Assembly (NCBI GenBank): GCA_003140215.1
Contig: PLJL01000004.1
Span: forward strand, 1,646,192 to 1,710,191
DNA length: 64,000 nucleotides
Reading direction: 5' to 3'
Source of the DNA: Vulcanimicrobiota bacterium
GTDB lineage: Bacteria; Vulcanimicrobiota; Vulcanimicrobiia; Vulcanimicrobiales; Vulcanimicrobiaceae
This document shows, piece after piece, positions 15,523 through 24,924 of this stretch. A program made the translations under genes and the position numbers. The first letter of the stretch is position 1, and each line of letters starts with the position of its first letter. Below the pieces are notes generated by a model, which worked only from the letters and a program-made list of their open reading frames with translations, ran no database searches and was not told the DNA's origin.

Positions 15523-17091
15523 ATGAGCGTGCTCGCTGATCCGGCCGTGCTGGCGCGCGGCGTGATCGGGGTCGGGTTCTCGGGCAATACGTGCGACGCG
15601 GCACCGCTCGACGCGCTGCGCGCGTTCGGACCCGGCGCGCTGATTCTGTTTGCGCGCAACGCCGGTCCGCCCGACGAGCTGCACGCGCTCGTCAGCGCGT
15701 TGCGCGCGATCTCGACGCCGCCGCCGCTGATCGCCATCGACCAAGAGGGCGGGCGTGTGGAGCGGATCGGCGCCGGCGTGTCGCCGCTGCCGCCGGCGAT
15801 GGCCGTCGGCGCAACCGGCGACGTCGCGCTTGCGGGGCGGCTCGGCGTCCTGCTCGGTCGCGACCTGGCGCGGCTGGGGATCAGCGTCGATCTCGCGCCG
15901 GTCGCCGATCTGGCGTTGCAGCCGCCCAATGCCGCCGTCGGCACGCGGGCGTACGGTGACGATCCCGAGCGCGCCGGTGCGTTCGCGGGGGCCTTCGCCG
16001 CGGGGCTCGAGCGCGGCGGTGTCGCTGCGACCCTCAAACACTTCCCCGGCCACGGCTCCACCGCGGACGATTCGCACATCCGCTTGCCGCGCGTCACCGC
16101 CGGCGCGGCGACGTTGCGTGCGCGCGATCTCGTCCCGTTCGCGCGCGCGCTGCGCGCCGGCGCGGCCTCGCTCGTGATGACCGCTCACGTCGTGGTCGAA
16201 GCATTCGATGCCGAGCAGCCTGCGTCGCTTTCACCCGCCGTCATCGGCGAACTGCTGCGCGGTGAGCTCGGTTTTGACGGGATCGTCGTGACCGACTGCT
16301 TGGAGATGGACGCGATAACGCAAGGCGTCGGAACGGTGCGCGGCGCCGTCGAGGCGTTGTCCGCAGGTGCCGATCTGCTGCTCATCAGCCACCACCTCGA
16401 GCTCGCGCACGAGGCCGCGGCGGCGATCGCTGCGGCGGTACGCGCCGGTGAGCTTCCGCTCGCCCGGCTGGCGGAAGCCCATGGGCGCGTGCTCGGCCTG
16501 CGCCGCCGCATGCTGCGACCCGCTGCGAACGAACCGCCCGCCGACGAAGCCGCGCCGCTCGAAGCCGCGCGCCGCGCGGTCACCGTGCTGCGCGGCGAAC
16601 CGCGGCTGCGCGCCGGTGATCCGGTTACGGTGATCGCGTTCGAAGGAACGGCGGCCGACGGCGCGGCGGCGTCGGGTCGCGGTGCGGCGCGTGCCGAGGC
16701 AGCGTCGTTGAGCGCGGCGTTGCGGCGGCGCGGCCGCAAGAGCGAGCTCATGCGGGTGCCTCTCCAGCCCGCCGCCGCCGACATCGATTTGCTGCTCGAG
16801 CACATCCCGGCGCTGGGCGAGCGCGAGTTCGTCGTCGTTACCGGCGATGCGCACCTCTATGACGCACAGCGCGTGGCCGTCGAGCGCATCCTCGAGGTCG
16901 CACCCAACGCGCTGATCGTCTCGGGGCGCGCGCCGTACGACGCGCTGTTGTGGCCGCGGGCGCGACGCGTCGCGTGCACCTACGGCAGCGGCGGCCTGTC
17001 GCTCGCGGGGTGCGCCGACGTCCTTTCGGGACGCTACGAAGCGCGCGGCGTTCTGCCCGTGCGCCTCGTCGAGAACAGCGCTGTTCGCTGA
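15523..17091 (+). CDS. nagZ: Beta-N-acetylglucosaminidase, glycoside hydrolase family 3 (NagZ type)
   Basis: 522 residues from ATG 15523. GH3 barrel with LIAIDQEGGRVERI, TLKHFPGHGSTADDSH (the KHFPGHG...D-H loop holding the His/Asp acid-base dyad of NagZ, near residues 172-188) and GIVVTDCLEMDAI with the nucleophile Asp. A C-terminal domain of about 170 residues follows the barrel, as in the longer two-domain NagZ of Gram-positive bacteria such as B. subtilis NagZ (YbbD). No signal peptide, so it is cytoplasmic. It removes GlcNAc from muropeptides. First enzyme of the operon nagZ, AmiE-like, anmK, sugar kinase, murQ; the next gene starts 13 nt on. Confidence 0.9.
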   Translation: MSVLADPAVLARGVIGVGFSGNTCDAAPLDALRAFGPGALILFARNAGPPDELHALVSALRAISTPPPLIAIDQEGGRVERIGAGVSPLPPAMAVGATGDVALAGRLGVLLGRDLARLGISVDLAPVADLALQPPNAAVGTRAYGDDPERAGAFAGAFAAGLERGGVAATLKHFPGHGSTADDSHIRLPRVTAGAATLRARDLVPFARALRAGAASLVMTAHVVVEAFDAEQPASLSPAVIGELLRGELGFDGIVVTDCLEMDAITQGVGTVRGAVEALSAGADLLLISHHLELAHEAAAAIAAAVRAGELPLARLAEAHGRVLGLRRRMLRPAANEPPADEAAPLEAARRAVTVLRGEPRLRAGDPVTVIAFEGTAADGAAASGRGAARAEAASLSAALRRRGRKSELMRVPLQPAAADIDLLLEHIPALGEREFVVVTGDAHLYDAQRVAVERILEVAPNALIVSGRAPYDALLWPRARRVACTYGSGGLSLAGCADVLSGRYEARGVLPVRLVENSAVR

Positions 17092-17104
17092 CGTCGGCGC
17101 CGTC

Positions 17105-18115
17105 GTGCGCGCAGCGCTCGGCGAGCGCTTCAGTGCGGCGGTCGTGCGCGTCGAGCAGCATGGACGCGTCGTGTACGAGCGCGCGTTCGGGCGCACGCGT
17201 GATGACGGACCGGCGACGCCGTGCTTCGTCGACACGCGTTTCGATCTGGCATCGATCACCAAGGTCTTCGTCGCCAGCGTAGCGCTTTGCAACGTCGCGA
17301 AACGGCGCTTGGCGCTCGACGCACGCCTGACGGATCTCATACCGGAGTGGCGTGACACCGACCACGAGCCGATCACCCTGCGGCGCATCCTCGCGCACGA
17401 TGCGGGTTTCAAGAGCGGTGCCGACTTCCGCACGTTGCTCGACCGAAACGTCGAGCAGTTCGTGCTCGCCGAACCGCTTGCCGGCGCTCCCGGCGGTCCG
17501 GCGGTCTACAGCGATCTCGGATTCATCGCGTTGGGTACGCTGCTGCGGCGCCTGGCCGGGCGTTCGCTGGCGCGGGCGGTGGAAGCGCCGCTCTGCGCGT
17601 GGGGAGCGACCGCGACGGCCTATTCACCGCGCGGTCCCGAGCGCAACGCGATTCCGGCGACGGAGACCGATGCGTGGCGCGGCAGCGTGCAAGGCACCGT
17701 TCACGACGAAAAGGCGCATCTCATGGGTGGCGTCGCCGGACACGCCGGTTTGTTCGGCCCGGCGCGCGACGTCGCGCTGCTGGGCGAATGGTATCTCGGC
17801 GCGCTGTACCGGCGTGCAAGCCCGCTCGACCGCGACCTCGTGTGCGAAGCCGTTCGCGAGCAGGCGCGTGAGCCGACCCGGCGCCGCGGACTCGGTTGGG
17901 TCCTGCGGACCGGCGATGAGGCCGCGTGCGGATCGCTGATGTCGCCGAGCACCTTCGGGCACGGGGGATTCACCGGTACCTCGATCTGGGTTGACCCGGA
18001 GCGCGATCTCAACGTCGTCCTGCTCACCAACGCGGTGCACCACGGCCGTCATGACATCCGGCCGATTCGCGCCGCGGTATGCGATGCGGCGGTCGCGGCG
18101 GTCGATCGCCGATGA
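17105..18115 (+). CDS. Beta-lactamase-fold serine hydrolase, probable MurNAc-L-Ala amidase (AmiE-like)
   Basis: 336 residues from GTG 17105. Serine beta-lactamase/PBP fold: SITK (Ser 50, Lys 53), YSD near 134 in place of YxN, and HGGFTG near 286. No signal peptide, so it acts inside the cell and is not a resistance enzyme. In B. subtilis the operon nagZ-amiE-murQ encodes AmiE of this same fold, which cuts the peptide from MurNAc after NagZ has acted; the gene order here strongly suggests the same role. Overlap and spacing with nagZ and anmK (16 nt) support one operon. Confidence 0.75.
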   Translation: MRAALGERFSAAVVRVEQHGRVVYERAFGRTRDDGPATPCFVDTRFDLASITKVFVASVALCNVAKRRLALDARLTDLIPEWRDTDHEPITLRRILAHDAGFKSGADFRTLLDRNVEQFVLAEPLAGAPGGPAVYSDLGFIALGTLLRRLAGRSLARAVEAPLCAWGATATAYSPRGPERNAIPATETDAWRGSVQGTVHDEKAHLMGGVAGHAGLFGPARDVALLGEWYLGALYRRASPLDRDLVCEAVREQAREPTRRRGLGWVLRTGDEAACGSLMSPSTFGHGGFTGTSIWVDPERDLNVVLLTNAVHHGRHDIRPIRAAVCDAAVAAVDRR

Positions 18116-18131
18116 TCGTTGGAGCCGCTCC

Positions 18132-19280
18132 ATGCTGATCGCGGGCGTGCTTTCGGGAACCTCGCTCGACGGAATCGACGTTGCCGTCTGCGACGTGCGG
18201 GCCGACGGCGACCGGATTCGCGTCCGCTGCGAGCGCTTCGACACGCTGGCGTTCGACGCGGCCTTGCGCGCGCGAATAGTCGCGGCATATCCGCCCGCGC
18301 CCGTCGGCGCGCTGGAACTCTCCGCGCTGCACGCGGCGATCGGCGAGGCGTTCGGTGACGCGGTCCATACCGTCGCGGGGCGCACACCGCTCGACGCGGT
18401 CGCGTCCCACGGCGTGACCCTCGCCCACGACGGCAACGCGCACCACACGCTGCAGCTCGGCGACGCGTTCCGCATCCGCGAACGCACCGGCGCGACGGTG
18501 ATCTACGACTTTCGTTCCGCGGACACGGCCGCGGGCGGGACCGGCGCGCCGCTGGTGCCGTTCGTCGACGCGCTGCTCTTCGCCGACCAGGCGCCCTGCG
18601 CGGTGCTCAACCTGGGCGGGATCGCCAACCTGACGGTGCTGCCCGAAGGGATCGCGTTCGATTCGGGGCCGGCGAACCTGCCGATCGACACCTACGTCGC
18701 GCTGCGCGGCGGCGTGCCGTACGATCGTGACGGTAAGCTGGCCCGGCGCGGCAACGCCGACGGCGACCTGCTCGGCGCCATGCTCGACGACCCGTACTTC
18801 GGCCAAGCGCCGCCGAAGTCGACCGGCCGCGAACGCTACGGCGGGCCCTTCGTCGAGCGCTGGCGGTCCGAGCTCGACGCGTTGGGCTTCGCGGATGCCG
18901 TGGCCACGCTGACGGCGCTCACCATTCGCACCGTCGCCGACGCCGTGCAGTGCTACGCCCCGCGTGCGAACCACCTCATCATCAGCGGCGGCGGGGCGCG
19001 CAATCCGGCGCTGATCGAAGGGCTGCGGCCGCTGCTGCCCGGCCTCGCGGTCGGGGTCTCCGACGTGTTCGGGATCGATGCCGACGCGAAGGAAGCGATC
19101 GCCTTCGCGGTGCTGGGGCACTCGACGCTGCGCGGCCGCGCGGCAGGGCTCCCCGCGGCGACCGGCGCAAGCGGTCCGCGGGTCTTGGGTGCGATCGCGC
19201 CGCACGATCTCGACGCGCTGCTGCGGCGCGTCGCTGCGGAGGAAGCAGCCGGCACCGGGCCCACCGAGAGCGCCCCATGA
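18132..19280 (+). CDS. anmK: Anhydro-N-acetylmuramic acid kinase
   Basis: 382 residues from ATG 18132. Starts LIAGVLSGTSLDGIDVAV (the GTSLDG phosphate loop of AnmK) and continues with AVLNLGGIANLTVLP, DSGPANLPID and LIISGGGARNPALIEGL, all family signatures. It hydrolyses the 1,6-anhydro ring and phosphorylates to MurNAc-6-phosphate, the substrate of MurQ two genes downstream. The presence of anmK implies that 1,6-anhydro muropeptides, products of lytic transglycosylases, reach the cytoplasm. Confidence 0.93.
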   Translation: MLIAGVLSGTSLDGIDVAVCDVRADGDRIRVRCERFDTLAFDAALRARIVAAYPPAPVGALELSALHAAIGEAFGDAVHTVAGRTPLDAVASHGVTLAHDGNAHHTLQLGDAFRIRERTGATVIYDFRSADTAAGGTGAPLVPFVDALLFADQAPCAVLNLGGIANLTVLPEGIAFDSGPANLPIDTYVALRGGVPYDRDGKLARRGNADGDLLGAMLDDPYFGQAPPKSTGRERYGGPFVERWRSELDALGFADAVATLTALTIRTVADAVQCYAPRANHLIISGGGARNPALIEGLRPLLPGLAVGVSDVFGIDADAKEAIAFAVLGHSTLRGRAAGLPAATGASGPRVLGAIAPHDLDALLRRVAAEEAAGTGPTESAP

Positions 19281-19317
19281 TCGACGACCGTTCCGGCATC
19301 GCCGCGCTAGGCGCGAC

Positions 19318-20229
19318 GTGAGCGCCGCGCGCCGAATCTGCGTCGGCGTCGACGCGGGCGGGAGCTCGACCGTCGCCGCGTTCTCGGAGGGCGGCGAGCT
19401 GCGGCGCACCGTGCGCGGGCGCGACGCCAACGCGACCACGCTCGGCGTCGACGATGCCGCCGACGTCATCATCACCGCGATTCGCGAGGTGCTCGACGGC
19501 GCCGTGCCGGACGCGATCCACGTCGGCGCGGCCGGCGCGGGACGCGCGCGCGTCGCCGCCGAGCTGCAGGACTTGATCGTTCCCGCGTTCCGCGGCGCGG
19601 TGGTGACCGTCGGCGACGATGCCGCGATCGCGCTGCGCGCCGCGATCCCGGCCGGTGACGGCGCGGTGCTCATCGCCGGAACGGGTTCGACCGCCTATGC
19701 GGTGCACGGCGAGCGCTCGCACCGCACCGGCGGGCTGGGCCCGCTGGCCGGCGACGAAGGCTCGGCGTATTGGATCGGCATGCAGGCCGTACGGCTCTAC
19801 GGACGAGTGCTCGACGGCCGTGCCGGCCGCGACGAGACGACCGATCTGGTGGCGCGGGCGCTCGCGGCGCAGGATCGCGAGCAGTTCCTCGGCGCGCTCT
19901 ACGATGCCCCGCGCAAACCCGCGCAGTTCGCCGCGCTCGCGCCGAGCATCCTCGCCTTTGCGGGCAAGGGCAATCGCGCGGCGACGAAGATCGTCCAGCA
20001 AGCGGCCCAAGAGCTGGGCGATCTGGCCATCGCGGCTCTCAAAGCGGTCGAGCTCGTCGACTCGCCGGCGATCGCGTTGGCGGGCGGCTTGCTGCGTGAG
20101 AACAGCCTGCTCACGTTCTTGCTCGAGACCCGCTTGAACGCCGACGTTCCCGGCGTCGCGATCGTCAAGGGCGGCGACGAGCCGGCACGCGGTGCGCTGC
20201 GCCTCGCCGAACATTCGGTGACCGTGTGA
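19318..20229 (+). CDS. BadF/BadG-family sugar kinase (GlcNAc/MurNAc kinase-like)
   Basis: 303 residues from GTG 19318. ASKHA-fold kinase: phosphate-1 loop GVDAGGSSTVAAFSEGG, central GAAGAGRARV, phosphate-2 VLIAGTGSTAYAV, GLGPLAGDEGSAYWIG and adenosine motif IALAGGLLRENSLL. This is the N-acetylglucosamine kinase / MurK group of the BadF family. Within this operon it would phosphorylate GlcNAc released by NagZ, MurNAc released by the AmiE-like enzyme, or both, as MurK of Clostridium does. Starts 37 nt after anmK; its stop overlaps the murQ start. Confidence 0.82.
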   Translation: MSAARRICVGVDAGGSSTVAAFSEGGELRRTVRGRDANATTLGVDDAADVIITAIREVLDGAVPDAIHVGAAGAGRARVAAELQDLIVPAFRGAVVTVGDDAAIALRAAIPAGDGAVLIAGTGSTAYAVHGERSHRTGGLGPLAGDEGSAYWIGMQAVRLYGRVLDGRAGRDETTDLVARALAAQDREQFLGALYDAPRKPAQFAALAPSILAFAGKGNRAATKIVQQAAQELGDLAIAALKAVELVDSPAIALAGGLLRENSLLTFLLETRLNADVPGVAIVKGGDEPARGALRLAEHSVTV

Positions 20230-21110
20230 GCGAGCTGCCGGCGACCGAAGCGCTCGACCCCGCGACCGCCGGGATCGACCGGCTCGACGAGGTTGCGCTC
20301 GCGCGCCTGCTCATCGAAACGCAGCGAGTCGCGGTGGACGCCGCGCTCGGCGCCGCCGAGCACGTCGCGCGCGCGATCGTGGAGGTGGCCGGCGCGCTGG
20401 AGCGCGGCGGCCGCGTCGTGCTCGTCGGTGCCGGCACCAGCGGCCGGCTCGCGGTGCTCGATGCCGCCGAGCTGTACCCGACGTTCGGACTCGATCCGGC
20501 GTCGGTCGAGGGCCGCATCGCCGGCGGAGATGCGGCGCTGCGCTGCGCGGTCGAGGGCGCGGAAGACGACGCGCTCGCGGGCACGCACGTGGTGGACGAC
20601 GTGGGTTCGGGCGACGTGGTGATCGGCATCTCCGCCGGCGGCGGCGCGCCGTTCGTGTGCGCGGCGCTGGCCGCGGCGCACGGGCGCGGCGCTCGCACCA
20701 TCGCGATCGTCAACACGCACGATGCGCCGCTGTCGCGCGAGGCCGACGTGGCGATCGTCGCCGCGACGGGGAGCGAGCCGATCCAAGGCTCGACGCGCAT
20801 GCGCGCCGGAACCGCGCAAAAGATCGTCCTCAATGCGATCTCGACCGGCGCGATGGTCCGGCTCGGCAAGACCTACGGCAATCGAATGGTCGACCTGGTG
20901 GCAACCAACGCGAAGCTGCGCGCGCGCAGCGAGCGGCTCGTGCACGACCTCGCCGGCGACGCCGATCCGCGTGCCTTGCTCGCGGCGGCCGGCGGCGCGG
21001 TGAAAACGGCCGTCGTCATGGCGCGCTTGGGCGTCGAGCGGGCCGAGGCCGAACGCTTGCTCCGCGACGCCGGCGGGCGCCTCGCCACGGTCATCGGCGC
21101 TCCGAGCTGA
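20226..21110 (+). CDS. murQ: N-acetylmuramic acid 6-phosphate etherase
   Basis: 294 residues from GTG 20226, overlapping the kinase stop by 4 nt. SIS-domain lyase: VVLVGAGTSGRLAVLDAAELYPTFG, EGAEDD (catalytic Glu region), GISAGGGAPFV, and the highly conserved EPIQGSTRMRAGTAQKIVLNAISTG. KTYGNRMVDLVATN is another MurQ signature. It splits the D-lactyl ether of MurNAc-6-phosphate to GlcNAc-6-phosphate and lactate. Last clear enzyme of the recycling operon. Its 3' end overlaps the convergent acetyltransferase gene by 20 nt. Confidence 0.95.
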   Translation: MSELPATEALDPATAGIDRLDEVALARLLIETQRVAVDAALGAAEHVARAIVEVAGALERGGRVVLVGAGTSGRLAVLDAAELYPTFGLDPASVEGRIAGGDAALRCAVEGAEDDALAGTHVVDDVGSGDVVIGISAGGGAPFVCAALAAAHGRGARTIAIVNTHDAPLSREADVAIVAATGSEPIQGSTRMRAGTAQKIVLNAISTGAMVRLGKTYGNRMVDLVATNAKLRARSERLVHDLAGDADPRALLAAAGGAVKTAVVMARLGVERAEAERLLRDAGGRLATVIGAPS

Positions 21111-21498
21111 CGCGGTTCGCCGCGGCGACGCCGTAACCGCGCGCGGCGAAGAACCCGCGCAGCGCAGCGTCGTCGGGGAGCGTCGCTTCCACCCGCGCGA
21201 CCTCGAGCTGGTCGAGGCGTCCGTGGAGGGTTGCGATGAGCGCCGAGCCGATACCGCGCCGGCGATGCCCTTCGCTCACCCAGAGGTCGCGTAGCTCGGC
21301 GACAACGCCGCCGGCCTCGGTCGAGATGCCGAACGCGACCGAGACGCACGCAGCGGGTATACCGTCGTCATACGCCAGCCAGACGAACCCGTAGTCCGGA
21401 CGCTCGACGAAGAGCGCAAGCGCTTCGCCGAGCGCGGTCTCGTCGGCGCGAAAGTGCCTCATCAGCGCGAACGCGTCGAGGCGCTCCGGGCTCGCCAT
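21091..21498 (-). CDS. GNAT-family N-acetyltransferase
   Basis: 135 residues from ATG 21498. GNAT fold: acceptor-side strands YGFVWLAYDDGIPAACVSV, then VVAELRDLWVSEGHRRRGIGSALI, where RRRGIG is the acetyl-CoA pyrophosphate loop, and LRGFFAARGYG at the end. Single-domain, cytoplasmic. Acceptor unknown; convergent to murQ and divergent from the secreted protein at 21531. Confidence 0.85.
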   Translation of the reverse strand: MASPERLDAFALMRHFRADETALGEALALFVERPDYGFVWLAYDDGIPAACVSVAFGISTEAGGVVAELRDLWVSEGHRRRGIGSALIATLHGRLDQLEVARVEATLPDDAALRGFFAARGYGVAAANRVSSERR

Positions 21499-21530
21499 CG
21501 TCCGGCACTCGATCAAGGCAGGGACCTCAC

Positions 21531-21926
21531 ATGATGCTCTTCGACTCGCTCCGCCGTTCGCTTCCCGCCCTCGCCGCGCTGGCGGTGATCGCCGCATCCG
21601 CGGCCGCCGCGCAGGCGGCGGTCACGCAGAGCCAGGGCGCATCGGTGCCGGGCGGCAAGATCCGGCACTGCCACGGCTACGTCCGCCACGTCTCGACCGA
21701 GAACATTCGCGTGCACTGCGTCGACGGCGTCCCGGCCGATCTCTCGTTCCTGTACGCGCCGAACTTCAAGACGCTGTTTTCGAACGGCAAGAGCGTGCAG
21801 ACCAAGGATCTCAAGCCCAACACCACGGTCCACGTCGAGTTCACGCAGTCGCTGGGGATTCGCAAGGCCTACAAGATCTACGTGACCGACCCGCACGGCC
21901 ACGGGAAGTACGGCTTCAAGAGCTGA
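21531..21926 (+). CDS. Small exported protein of unknown function
   Basis: 131 residues. Signal peptide (LRRSLPALAALAVIAASAAAAQA) and a compact mature domain with two Cys (IRHCHGYVRHVS and VHCVDGVPAD), which could form a disulfide, then NTTVHVEFTQSLGIRKAYKIYV. The C-terminus is His/Gly/Lys-rich (DPHGHGKYGFKS). It resembles the exported protein at 15116 in size and layout but not clearly in sequence. Family not recognised. Precedes the DUF4127 gene by 58 nt. Confidence 0.65.
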   Translation: MMLFDSLRRSLPALAALAVIAASAAAAQAAVTQSQGASVPGGKIRHCHGYVRHVSTENIRVHCVDGVPADLSFLYAPNFKTLFSNGKSVQTKDLKPNTTVHVEFTQSLGIRKAYKIYVTDPHGHGKYGFKS

Positions 21927-21984
21927 CCGCTGCTCGCGACGGTCGCCCAGAGGTAATCCGGCGCGACGACGAACGACCGCTGCG

Positions 21985-23559
21985 GTGAGTCACATCGCGG
22001 CGGTCTTCTCGTTGCTGGGGCTGACGTTCGTCGTGGTGCCGCTCGACGATCGTCCCGTGACCGCACAACTGCCGCGCCTGCTCGGGGCGGTCGCCGGCGT
22101 CCGGGTTGCCGAGCCGCCGCGGCCGCTGCTGGGACACTATCTCGTCCCCGGCGATGCCCCGGGGGTCCTGCGCTGGCTGCGTGACGAAGCGCCACGCGAC
22201 GCGCGGGGCTACGTCGTCTCGGGCGACATGGTGGCGTACGGCGGGCTGGTCGCGTCGCGCGTTCCGGGCGTTTCGCGCGCCGTGGCCTACACGCGACTTG
22301 GGGATTTGGCGGCGATTCGCGCCGCGCGCCCCGGCGCGTCGTTCGCCGTCTTCGGCACCGTCATGCGGCTCGCGCCGACCGGCGTTCCGGCGCTGGGCCC
22401 GGCGGCGTCGTACCCGTTCGCGGGCACCGACGTGTGGGGTAGGATTCAGCTGTATGCCGGCCTCCCCGATCCGCCGGCGACCGACGAACAGCGCGCGTAC
22501 GCCGCGCGGCTTCGCACGCTGCTCGGCCCGGCCTTGGACGCCTACCTCGACACGCGCCGGCGCAACCTCGACGTCGATCTGTTCGCGCTGCGCACGGTCG
22601 CCGAAGGCGGGTTCGACCGCATCGTGCTGGGCCAGGACGACGCCGGACCGGTCGGCCTGCACCTGCGCGATCTGGCAACGCTGCGCGCGTTCTCGGCGCG
22701 CTGGCTCGACCCGGCGCGGGCCGCGATCGAGCCCGGCGCCGACGAGCTGGCGCTCGCGTTGCTGTCGGCGGCGCTGGCGCGTGAAGCCGCCGTCGTGCCG
22801 CGCGTGCGGGTGATCTACTCGCGCCCCGACGGCGGTACGGTGAACGACCCGCTCGAGTTCGCGCCGATCGCGACGACGATCGCCCAGTTGATGCGGACGT
22901 GCGGTTCGCGCGCAGCCGCGCCGGACGAGCACGCCGACATCGATCTCTTCGTACGCGTGCCGGGCACCTCGGACGGCGACGAGGCGGCGTTCGTCGGCGA
23001 GATCGAGGACGCGTACCGTGCCTCAGGGGCGGGCGACCGCAGGCGCGCGCCGGTGACGGCGATCGCCGATCTGACCTTCCTCGCCACCAATGACTACGCC
23101 CAACAGCGGCGCCTCACCGAGGAGCTCATCGCGCATCACATCGCCGCGCGCATCGATGCGTTCGCGTCGTGGAACACCGTCGCGAACACGATCGGCACCA
23201 CGTTGCCCGAGGCGATCGCCGTCGTCGCCGGACGCCGGCTCGGAACCTACGACCGCCGCGCGCATGCGACGTTCACCTTGATGCGCTACGTCGACGACGT
23301 AGCCTTCCACACCGACGTTCGGCCGCAGCTCAACGCCGGCCTCACCGCGGCCGGCGTCTCCGACCACACCTACCTGGTGCCCAGCGTCGCCGGGCAAGCC
23401 GCATCGGAGAACCGGGCGCGGCTGTGGCGTGACGGGCTCGACCTGCTTGCGCGCATCGACTCGGAGTACCGCGATGCGGGTTTCACGATCACGCTTCCCT
23501 GGGACCGCACGTTCGAGACCGAGCTCGACGTCCGGCTGGCGCCGCGAGGCGCGCGCTAA
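21985..23559 (+). CDS. DUF4127 family protein
   Basis: 524 residues from GTG 21985. The start MSHIAAVFSLLGLTFVVVPLDDRPVT contains the PLDDRPV motif of DUF4127, followed by GYVVSGDMVAYGGLVASR, ILGQDDAGP-like IVLGQDDAGPVGLH, and ASWNTVANTIGTTL, all conserved stretches of that family. Function of the family is not established. The N-terminal hydrophobic stretch may be a signal segment or a buried strand. It lies after the muropeptide recycling operon, same strand, separated by a convergent gene and one secreted protein. Its stop is 13 nt from the convergent gene's stop. Confidence 0.85.
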   Translation: MSHIAAVFSLLGLTFVVVPLDDRPVTAQLPRLLGAVAGVRVAEPPRPLLGHYLVPGDAPGVLRWLRDEAPRDARGYVVSGDMVAYGGLVASRVPGVSRAVAYTRLGDLAAIRAARPGASFAVFGTVMRLAPTGVPALGPAASYPFAGTDVWGRIQLYAGLPDPPATDEQRAYAARLRTLLGPALDAYLDTRRRNLDVDLFALRTVAEGGFDRIVLGQDDAGPVGLHLRDLATLRAFSARWLDPARAAIEPGADELALALLSAALAREAAVVPRVRVIYSRPDGGTVNDPLEFAPIATTIAQLMRTCGSRAAAPDEHADIDLFVRVPGTSDGDEAAFVGEIEDAYRASGAGDRRRAPVTAIADLTFLATNDYAQQRRLTEELIAHHIAARIDAFASWNTVANTIGTTLPEAIAVVAGRRLGTYDRRAHATFTLMRYVDDVAFHTDVRPQLNAGLTAAGVSDHTYLVPSVAGQAASENRARLWRDGLDLLARIDSEYRDAGFTITLPWDRTFETELDVRLAPRGAR

Positions 23560-23572
23560 GGCGCGGTTCGGA

Positions 23573-24472
23573 CTAGGGTTCGCCCTGCGGAACCGCTTGG
23601 GAGAAGCCCATGCCGAAGGGGCTCGGCCGCGACTGCAGCTTCACTTCGTCGAACGAGATCCGCACGCTGCGCAGCGTCCCCGCGCGGCCGTAGTCGAGCG
23701 GTCCGAGCGCGGTTTCGGTTGCGATATACGTCGCGCCGTCGGTCTCGCGGTACTCGATTCTCCACGGCACCTGGGTCAGCGGCGGCCGGCTGCCGATACC
23801 GTCGACGACCGCCTCTTCGGTGCGCCACGTGTTTCCGTCGACCCAGAGTTCGCGCAACCGCAGACGTTGCGGGTCGTGCAACGGGCGCAGGCCGAGGTGA
23901 TACTCGGGCCCCTGCTCGTCGACGGCGGTCTCGAGGAGGCTCACGTCGTAGTCGCGCGCGACGGTCCCGGTGTGCCCGATCACGGGCAGGCTCGAGCGCA
24001 CCGCGTCGAACGTCGACGTCGTATTGGTCGATTGCAGGTGCCGCGTAGCCGACGCGAGCCCGTAGTCTTGATCGATGGCGAAGGCGACTTGACCGATCGG
24101 ATCGACCGGCTGCTCCTTGTTGGACGGCCCGAGACCGAAGAACGAGATATTGATGCCGTGCGGCGTCGTCGGGTTCGCGCGCTCTTCGCGGCTGAACGCG
24201 TGCGAGTAGACCACGCCGTGGCGCAGATCTTCGGTCGTCTCCCAAGTCCGGCGCACGAAGCGCGTCCCGTTGTGGAACGAGACGACGGCGACGTACTCGG
24301 CGAAGCGCGGGTAGGCACCCGCACCCCAGGCCTTGCGCGCGGCGGCGAAGATTGCGTCGGCGTCGAGCGGGGCGACCGCCGGCGCCGGCGACGCGCCCAA
24401 CGAGGTCGCGACGAGCAACGCGGCCGCGACCGCTCGCCCCGTCGGCAAGCTCAAAAGAGCATTCCCTCGCAT
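23573..24472 (-). CDS. Exported protein of unknown function
   Basis: 299 residues from ATG 24472; a TTG at 24496 is the longest alternative. Signal peptide followed by a processed region near SLGASPAPAVA, then a mostly beta domain: AYPRFAEYVAVVSFHNGTRFV, FAIDQDYGLASATRH, YHLGLRPLHDPQRLRLRELWVD, WRIEYRETDGATYIATE. The pattern is like exported lipid- or lipoprotein-binding domains of the LolA-like type (outer membrane lipoprotein-sorting), but no motif settles it. No operon partner: convergent with DUF4127 and 42 nt after the epimerase. Confidence 0.65.
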   Translation of the reverse strand: MRGNALLSLPTGRAVAAALLVATSLGASPAPAVAPLDADAIFAAARKAWGAGAYPRFAEYVAVVSFHNGTRFVRRTWETTEDLRHGVVYSHAFSREERANPTTPHGINISFFGLGPSNKEQPVDPIGQVAFAIDQDYGLASATRHLQSTNTTSTFDAVRSSLPVIGHTGTVARDYDVSLLETAVDEQGPEYHLGLRPLHDPQRLRLRELWVDGNTWRTEEAVVDGIGSRPPLTQVPWRIEYRETDGATYIATETALGPLDYGRAGTLRSVRISFDEVKLQSRPSPFGMGFSQAVPQGEP

Positions 24473-24514
24473 CACCTTGGCAACGCCGCGCAGCAAGGAA
24501 ACGGTTCCCCCAGC

Positions 24515-24924
24515 CTACCTTGGGCTGCTGCGCTGGCAGAGCTCGATCAGCACCCCGCCCGTCGACTTGGGATGCAGAAAAGCGACCGTGTTGCCGTGCG
24601 CGCCTCGGCGCGGCTCCTCGTCGATCAGACGCACGCCCGCGGCTTTGAGGCGCGCGAGCTCGGCGCGAATGTCGTCGACGCGATACGCGGTGTGGTGCAA
24701 CCGCGTCGCGGCGTCACCACGGAATCGCGCGATCGGTGAGTCCTCGCACAGCGGGCGCAGCAGCTCGATGACGGCGTCGCCGCTGCGCACGCCGGCCGCC
24801 TCGACGCCCTGGTCGGCGACGATCTCGCGGTACACCGGGCTGAACCCCAGCGTCTGCGTGTACAGCTCGAGCGTCGCTTCGAGATCCCGCACGACGATCG
24901 CGACGTGATCCAGCGGCGCGTCGA

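Noticed and set aside
17105..18115. Beta-lactamase resistance gene
   Set aside because: No signal peptide, and the gene lies inside the muropeptide recycling operon; AmiE-type amidase fits better.
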